Shown one piece after another: positions 58,318 to 64,000 of a stretch of 64,000 bases of DNA. The notes beneath the pieces were generated by a model. That model worked only from the letters and a program-made list of their open reading frames with translations. It was not told the origin of the DNA and did no database searches. Origin of the DNA: Trametes villosa (lineage: Eukaryota > Basidiomycota > Agaricomycetes > Polyporales > Polyporaceae); contig PUDQ02000043.1 of NCBI GenBank assembly GCA_002964805.2, forward strand, positions 1 through 64,000, written 5' to 3'. The translations under genes and the position numbers were made by a program. The stretch's first letter is position 1; every line of letters starts with the position of its first letter.

Positions 58318-59125
58318 CTCGACGTGGCTGTGCACGCGGACGCTCCGGACTTCGCGTTTTCGTCCGCGTCTCTCTCTCGTCCTCCGCCGTCTCCTCATCC
58401 TCATCCTCGTCCCCACCCCTCCGTGGCTATCGCCGCGGTTGGGCCTCTTCATCCCTTGATGCTCTCTCTTCCCTGTGTGCTCTCCTTCTGGAGACGGCGC
58501 CGGCGGCTTCCGCACACCAGCCATCGCGCCGTGGACGGCCTGTCCGACTCGCTCAAGCCCCGCGCGGCCGCGCGCGAAGCCCTCCTCCACGCACCCTCCG
58601 CCTCCCTGGCCCCATCCGAGCTCCTCCGCCGCTTGTCTGGTGTTGTATCACCCGGCAGGCGTGCGCAGGAGCTGCTCATCGCCAGCCATCGCGTCGTGGA
58701 CGGCCTGTCCGGCTCGCTCAAGACCTCCTCCGCGCGGCCTCCGCCTCCCTGGACCCATCCGAGCTCTTCCGCCGCTTGTCTGGTGTTGTATCAGCCGGCA
58801 GGCGTGCGCACGGGCGCACGCTAGTACCTCCCGTGTATGCTCCTTTGACCCTTACTCGGTGCGTTTCCATCTCCCGCACATGCCTCTTTTCTGACCGCGC
58901 TGACGCCCTTGCAGCGCGCCCTCTTCTCCACCGGCGCGCACACGCGGGCAGGCGGGCAGGCGGAGGCGTATGCTCGTGCAAGCGTGCTAGCGTGCGAGCA
59001 TGCCTCCCGGCGGCAGCGATGGCGCGCCGACACCTCCGACTGCCGCTTCCAGGCGGTCAAACTGCATGCCTGCGTGCGCCCGCCCCACCGCCACCTCCCA
59101 TCCTCCCCGGGAGGGAACCCAGGTG
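58318..59125 (-). mobile_element. Foldback-family copy interrupting the Cys-rich gene
   Basis: Right-arm orientation: part of the loop (58318-58375), the inner arm, about two 163-bp units (58510-58815), then the GC-rich outer segment ending at GAACCCAGGTGA (59125), where the palindrome arm continues but this copy does not. Confidence 0.8.
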
Positions 59126-60284
59126 AACTGCCTTCGGTCGGGGTGCCAAGCGCCGCGGGTGACCACTCGCACGAGGGAACGTCGTCCTGCAGAGGGAACA
59201 GTTTGAACACAACGATGTAGTAAGTGAACCGAGGTTCAATAAATGCGAGGTAAAGGGATAAATTCCATGGCCCTCTGTGTAGCACTGAGTCTCTAAGACC
59301 ACGAGGGTGAACTACACGGTGATGGGGCGGCGTTGGAGGTATTGGTTTTGAGTGGTGTAGGTTTAGCGAGGCCGGACTTGCTGGGCAGCTCAGAACCCGA
59401 GTACTGCAGAGACGGCCGGCGCTGTAGGCGGCCCTGCAGAGGCAGGTGTGGCGGAAAGGGTACTCTTAACCCTGGAGAAGAGAGAAGATTCAGGGACGTA
59501 GGATGACTGGTAGTCGCCCTCCTCCCTGGAAGGGGTTGAAGGAGGTCAGGGTGGTAACATCGTCGACAACCTTGGTGCTGCTGCGCGCGGAGGGCGGGCT
59601 GCGAGAGGAAGACGTTGTCTTAATAGTCAAGCCATAAAGTAGTGGGGGCGTTCAGGTCGTGGCGGTAATGAAAGCGGGATGGGGATGGGTGGCGGAGTGG
59701 AGGAGCGCGCGCAACCGAGCAAGCACTTTGCCCCCCATATACCACCCGACGCGCATCCTCGGATCTTGTGCCATTCTCCCTCCCTCTAGTTCCCCTGCCA
59801 CACCCTGGCGCGCATACGCCTTCACCGTCGTAACCCCCTTCTCATCTTCTACGCCATACACACTACCGCGATTCCCCACGCATGACGATGATGCCGATTA
59901 CGATCAAGGAAGCGACGAGGAGGTCTGCACGTCGTGTACCGCTTCGGCATCTCACTCATCGGCAGCTACCTGCGTAGGATTACGGTCTTGCATGCCTTGA
60001 TGACGAGGAATCCGACGATGCAGGAAGCGCAGATGTAGAAAGCATGTACTATACCGCGAAAGGTGCGCGCTGCTTCCCACCGGCATTGTGGCCCGCGCCG
60101 ATCCGACCGCAGACGAGAATAACCCTGGGCAAGCTCAGAAGGAGTTCCGCGCGATCGTAGAGCAAGAAGAGTAAAAGGGAGAGTGGTACATCGTGCTAGC
60201 TATATCTGATCCAGATGAATCGAGGTTCACTAAGTGTATGGCGACGAGATGAATTTTACGCCCCCCTACTGCGAAACATGGACG
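59126..60284. other. No supported gene
   Basis: Short frames only. The frame at 59659-60000 (plus strand, Ser/Thr/Pro-rich, ending in an acidic DDDADYDQGSDEE segment) could be an exon, without further support. Confidence 0.35.
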
Positions 60285-62227
60285 TCAAGATAATTCCTCC
60301 ACAGGGGCATCTTCGTCGTCCGATATCGCGTCCAGGGTCTTTCGCATTTTCCGGAAACGGTTCTTGGTGCGGGTCGGGTCGCCGCACTTGTCGTAGTAGT
60401 CCTTCACTTCTTCCACGAGGAACCGAAACTCCTCCGCGATGTCCTGTACAAGCTGATCGACCGCGATTGGACCGTTGGTTACGATCGGATCCTCTGGAGG
60501 GCTGCGAGAAGGGTGCTCGTCAAAGGTAACAACACGAACCGGGCGCCGACAAACCTTGTTCGCTGCCTCAGGCTCTCAAGTGCCGCCGCCGGTTCTTCCT
60601 CGTCGCATCTCCCTTTGGCCCAAGCGGGACTAGGCCCGCTGCCCTGCAGGATCTGCCACTCGACCTCGTCTTCCTCCATCTCGTCCTCCCACGCGCGCTG
60701 GCGGGCGAACTCTGCAGTCATCGGTCCGGGAGCAAGAACCGATATGTGTTGGGACACGGGCTCCGGGGCTTGGTACACGATTGCATCGACGGCGTCGGTA
60801 GGCACACCGGCCTGACCTATGTCGCCCGTCATGGTGGACAAGGGCACCCGCATGGAGTGCATCTCCCACGAATGCACGTCAGACAATCCCGGGATGGGTG
60901 TGGGGGCATATAGCACGGCGGTGTCGTCGACGCTTGTGCCCCGGAGGATGCTCTCACTCACGTTCGCGCATGCGCCGAATTCGTGCTTGATTTTGGTGTC
61001 TCGAGGTTGCTCATCGGGCGTGCGCATGTATCCATCTTCTGCCTTTCCGCCAAGCGTAAGCGTCTGCTCCTCGACAATCTCTTCGATTTTGGTGTCAAGG
61101 CGTGTGGCGTTTTTTTTGTAACGCTCCCGCCATGATTGCCAGGTGTGTCGCATGACCCAGGCGTATTCAGGCTCGGTAGACTGGGCGGGAGTGAACACGA
61201 GTGTACTGAAAGCGAGCACATGCATACCATGTCGCACAGCCGTTGATACAGCCTCTGACCAGTTCGGCCTCCGGTGTCTTTGTACGGAATCTGTGCAGCG
61301 ATCCATATGCAGAGGTTTTGCTCATCTTCGTCGGTGAACTGCGTACGTCTGTAGGCATACGTGCTTGAGCTTCGTGGCGTTCTATCAACAGTATGCCTGC
61401 TCACTCTCTGCCTGGACGCCGGCCGCCGGGTTTGTTGTATGGCAACGGGGTGTGAATGACCTCGCCCTTCTCGACGCAATTTTTGACCCAGAGGGAGGAC
61501 TCGATGTACTTGTCGGGCTCGCCTCGATACTTCTGCACGAGTTGATTGAAGATGTCTGTGTTCGGATGTGCGAGAATGATCCGTGCAGATTGTGCGGAAG
61601 CTGTTGGATCGCCACCAGAGTGCTGCAATATTCTCGATGAGCGCGGGTCCACAACACCACCGCGACCCTCGAATGCTCCAGCGCCCTCGTCTCGCCCAGC
61701 ACGAACGGCGGGTCCATCACCCCATACCGACATCTCCAGTCGCAGGACGTGCGAGGGGCCACTCACCATGATGCGCGCGCTCAGCGCCGTCCGGGCATTG
61801 ACGTCCACGATGCTCGAGTCGACGTGCATGCGGATGGGCTGGTTGTTGCGGACGAAAATCTGCTTGAGGAGCCTGCCCGAGATCCTGCATGCCTCTACAT
61901 ACGTATACGGCACGAAGTAGCGTTCCGACTGCTCGTGGCATGTTGACCAGCGGAGGCGCAGGCGTTCCTCCTCCGCAGTGCCGGGCTGGACGAGCACGAA
62001 GCCCCAGCGCGGCACCTCGGTGACGACGCGTCCGCCCCGTGACTGAGGGGGGTGTTGGGTAGATGTAAGGAGATCAGTGTGGGAGCAGACACACCTCGAT
62101 GGTCTCGCAGGCCTCTGCCTGGATTTTTGCGGGGATGTCTCTCTGGATGAAAAACTTGACAGGTATTCCATACGCATCTTGGAAGATACGCTTCTGCGCT
62201 GGAAGCGTTAGCTTCGTTCCTCTCTAT
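60285..62227 (-). CDS. rap1: RAP1-like telomere protein, 5' end unresolved
   Basis: Exons in order: about 62227-62095 (RIFQDAYGIPVKFFIQRDIP), 62042-61767 (GRVVTEVPRWGFVLVQPG...IFVRNNQPIRMHVDSSIVDV), then 61622 onward (RIILAHPNTDIFNQLVQKY...YIESSLWVKNCVEKGEV). These form two BRCT-like regions. The next exons give FTDEDEQNLCIWIAAQIP, GGRTGQRLYQRL and WVMRHTWQSWRERYKKN, a RAP1-type Myb domain with its closing Trp-x2-Trp-RERYKK helix. After an acidic linker, the last exon (to 60285) reads VDQLVQDIAEEFRFLVEEVK and CGDPTRTKNRFRKMRKTL, like the RAP1 C-terminal domain. RAP1 binds telomere proteins in shelterin-like complexes (family knowledge). Phases agree at each called intron. The first exon upstream of the cag acceptor at 62228 was not found. 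Confidence 0.7.
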
Positions 62228-63200
62228 CTGGGGGCGCAACGAGAGGGAACACACCATGTTGTAGCGAGGAGCAGCACGAAGGCAGGAGATAAGCTAGTAG
62301 TGTGGGGGTTGGAGATGGGTTGGATTGCAGTTCCACCCAGAATCGTCGGGCCATCAGCATGACGGCTGCAGCTACTGCAGCTATGCACGTAATAATACCA
62401 TGCATGTGGCACACTTCCATTGGCTCCATCCTGATGCATGACGGCCTGGGGCTTGTGCTGACGTGGATCATGATGGCCCGGCACAAAGTCACTGCCTTTC
62501 GCGCACCCTGGGAGGCCCGCTTCACGCTTCGAGCGAAGTTCGCCAACAACGTGCAATCAAAGCGGTCCATTGATAAGTATTCCGCTATACGTTATCATCG
62601 AGCTCGAGCTCATTCTTGGAGGCTTCTGGAGGGAGGGCGACGCATGCGCAGCCGCACGCGCGTACCGACCGGAAGCACGTCAGGCGATGTTGTGCGCATC
62701 ATCAACACGGCGGAGCATGCCCAGCACGTTGCACGCACATGTACCTCTCAGAGACTCGGATGGCTGGCAGAAGTTCGCAGTTCATACTGTACGTGCCCCA
62801 ATCTCTTTCGAATTCACGTTAACGCTCTCCTCAACCAGGCCAGCCACCAGAAGTGTTTCAAGCCCGGGCATCCCGACTATCAAAGGTAAGGCAGCTGAGT
62901 TAAAAACTTGCCGCGAAGTGAGGTAGCCGTGACCCCCGGTCCACGGTCAGGGGTACGTCCGGCGGTTCCCCACCGGCCATCAGAACTCCCTCGCTTCTGG
63001 AGCGGGATGAGGACCCGCAGTGCATGGCGCCGTAGCGCACGTTTGAGAGTGAGAAAGATGCGTAAGGTTGTGAGAAAGCAAATAAATATCGGAAAACGGA
63101 ACGAAGCCAGAGAGAGATGAGGCGACAGCACCGAGAGAACATACATCCAGCCGCCGCCCTCGAATCGCTACTGGAGCGCAATAGATCTGGGCGGGAGGAA
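62228..63200. other. No supported gene
   Basis: Should contain the first exon or promoter of the RAP1-like gene. A plus-strand frame ends CTCPNLFRIHVNALLNQASH (62790-62889), not recognised. Purine-rich 63050-63120. Confidence 0.35.
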
Positions 63201-63660
63201 TCAACGCGAGCGTACACGCTTGTCACCAGCAGCGTCCGCCTTCGAGGCGGTCAGTGCTTCAAACGTCGAGGGGAAGCGGCGAGTAGCGCTGAGAAACTTG
63301 GAGAGGGGGTTGAGCGCTGCCTTCGTGTTGAGGAAGTACTCCACTCTGCGCCCGTTCCGCCCAAGCCACCCTAGGTGCGCTGCCCGAGCCGCCGCATACT
63401 GTGGACATCGAACGAGAAGGTGGAGGGCCGTCTCCGGCGCATTGTCGCAGGTTGGGCATGACGGGCACGGGAGTTGTTGGCTGCGCAGGCGTAGTGAGCT
63501 TCGTCCAGAACGATTATGCCAGCCTTTCCTCCCCATGTGGGAGCCGTTTTCTATCACACAAGACACATATGTCAATCCCAGTTCGCTCAGAGGCGGGAGA
63601 TAGGCCCACCGTGGGCTCATCCTCCGCAAACACCGCATGGCGGGCGCATTCCCTCATCGG
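63201..63660 (-). pseudogene. LINE C-terminal remnant, different family
   Basis: Reads CPTCDNAPETALHLLVRCPQ followed by LGWLGRNGRRVEYFLNTKAA and FLSATRRF. The CxxC...HLLxxC zinc knuckle plus a short helical tail is typical of the C-terminus of LINE polyproteins with RNase H. Upstream sequence is scrambled across frames, so this is a decayed fragment, distinct in sequence from LINE copies A and B. Confidence 0.55.
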
Positions 63661-64000
63661 GGAAAACAGGGTGTTGCCGACAATAATCGCAGGGCAGTTC
63701 CGCTTAGCCATGAGGCGGAAACCTTGGTGAGCGGCTAGGTCCAGGTCCGACTTCATAGCCTACAGAGGCTGTTAATGCCGCTGAAACCCACCATAGGACG
63801 CAAACGGAACCACTGTTCTGATTCTGAGAATGATGGCGGGCTTGGGGACCGTCCATTACAGCTCGGAAATTTCGAAGAGGGTCGTCGCCGTGAGCGGGAC
63901 GTTGGCCATCGCGTGCTTGGCCTCAGGACGTCGGGCGGTGTTCGTGGAAGACAAATCCCCTAACTCACCGCAGCGTGGAGGGTACTGCCCATGGTATCTG
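63661..64000. other. No supported gene
   Basis: Short frames on both strands; a plus-strand start at 63775 (MPLKPTIGRKRNHCSDSEND) is open to 63963 without recognisable features. Confidence 0.35.

Noticed and set aside
1..64000. CRISPR arrays, bacterial operons, rRNA genes, telomere repeat tracts
   Set aside because: None seen; tandem repeats present are 163-bp units or simple repeats, and the gene structure is eukaryotic.

Overview
The window looks like a repeat-dense, GC-rich stretch of a basidiomycete chromosome, most likely a mushroom-forming agaricomycete. The coding regions are broken by short introns (about 50-75 nt) with GT donors, CTNAC-type branch points and AG acceptors. The recognisable families are typical of that group: a DUF6589 protein paired with a RecQ-like helicase, a Plavaka-type transposon relic, LINE reverse transcriptases with a C-terminal zinc knuckle, a BCAS3-like WD40 protein and a RAP1-type telomere protein. 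There are no prokaryotic signals. Most of the window is mobile DNA, and many elements are nested in one another.

Layout. 1-2072: no convincing gene, one simple repeat. 2073-10139: a large palindrome (foldback-like element) whose arms carry 163-bp tandem repeats. Its right arm is split by a 5'-truncated LINE (7205-10047), which is itself split by a 1.3-kb element with terminal inverted repeats and TA flanks (7867-9152). 10150-12293: decayed Plavaka-type relic. 12494-15060: two small hypothetical genes. 15487-16892: a second copy of the foldback family. 18490-19449 and 27650-29903: a pair of paralogous genes in opposite orientation, enclosing a stretch (20.7-26.6 kb) with at least fifteen intron-like segments on the plus strand. 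26869-27355: MITE with an 8-bp target duplication. 30960-32700: BCAS3-like WD40 pseudogene. 33359-33626: TA-flanked MITE. 34807-35781: coiled-coil gene, beside another foldback fragment (35956-36548).

39257-55594 is the centre of interest. Two nearly identical 8,135-bp transposon-like units lie in direct tandem. Each is bounded by about 66-bp terminal inverted repeats and carries two intact, divergently transcribed multi-exon genes: a 1,268-aa DUF6589 protein and a 1,113-aa RecQ-like helicase. I found one base difference between the copies, and it is synonymous. A 68-bp piece of LINE coding sequence separates the units and recurs after the second, where it runs into a LINE reverse transcriptase (55595-57892). 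The simplest reading is an autonomous DNA transposon, inserted in a LINE and recently duplicated with its flank. The DUF6589 protein would be the candidate transposase and the helicase its partner; this role is inference.

To the right lie a Cys-rich gene fragment cut by another foldback copy (58016-59125), a RAP1-like gene with two BRCT-like regions, a Myb domain and a C-terminal RCT-like domain (60285-62227, 5' end unresolved), and a last LINE remnant (63201-63660). The multi-exon models for the DUF6589 gene, the helicase, the 178-aa gene, the paralogue pair and the coiled-coil gene keep frame across all called introns (for the plus-strand paralogue, exons 1-4 only). All functional assignments rest on motif recognition by eye, without database searches.
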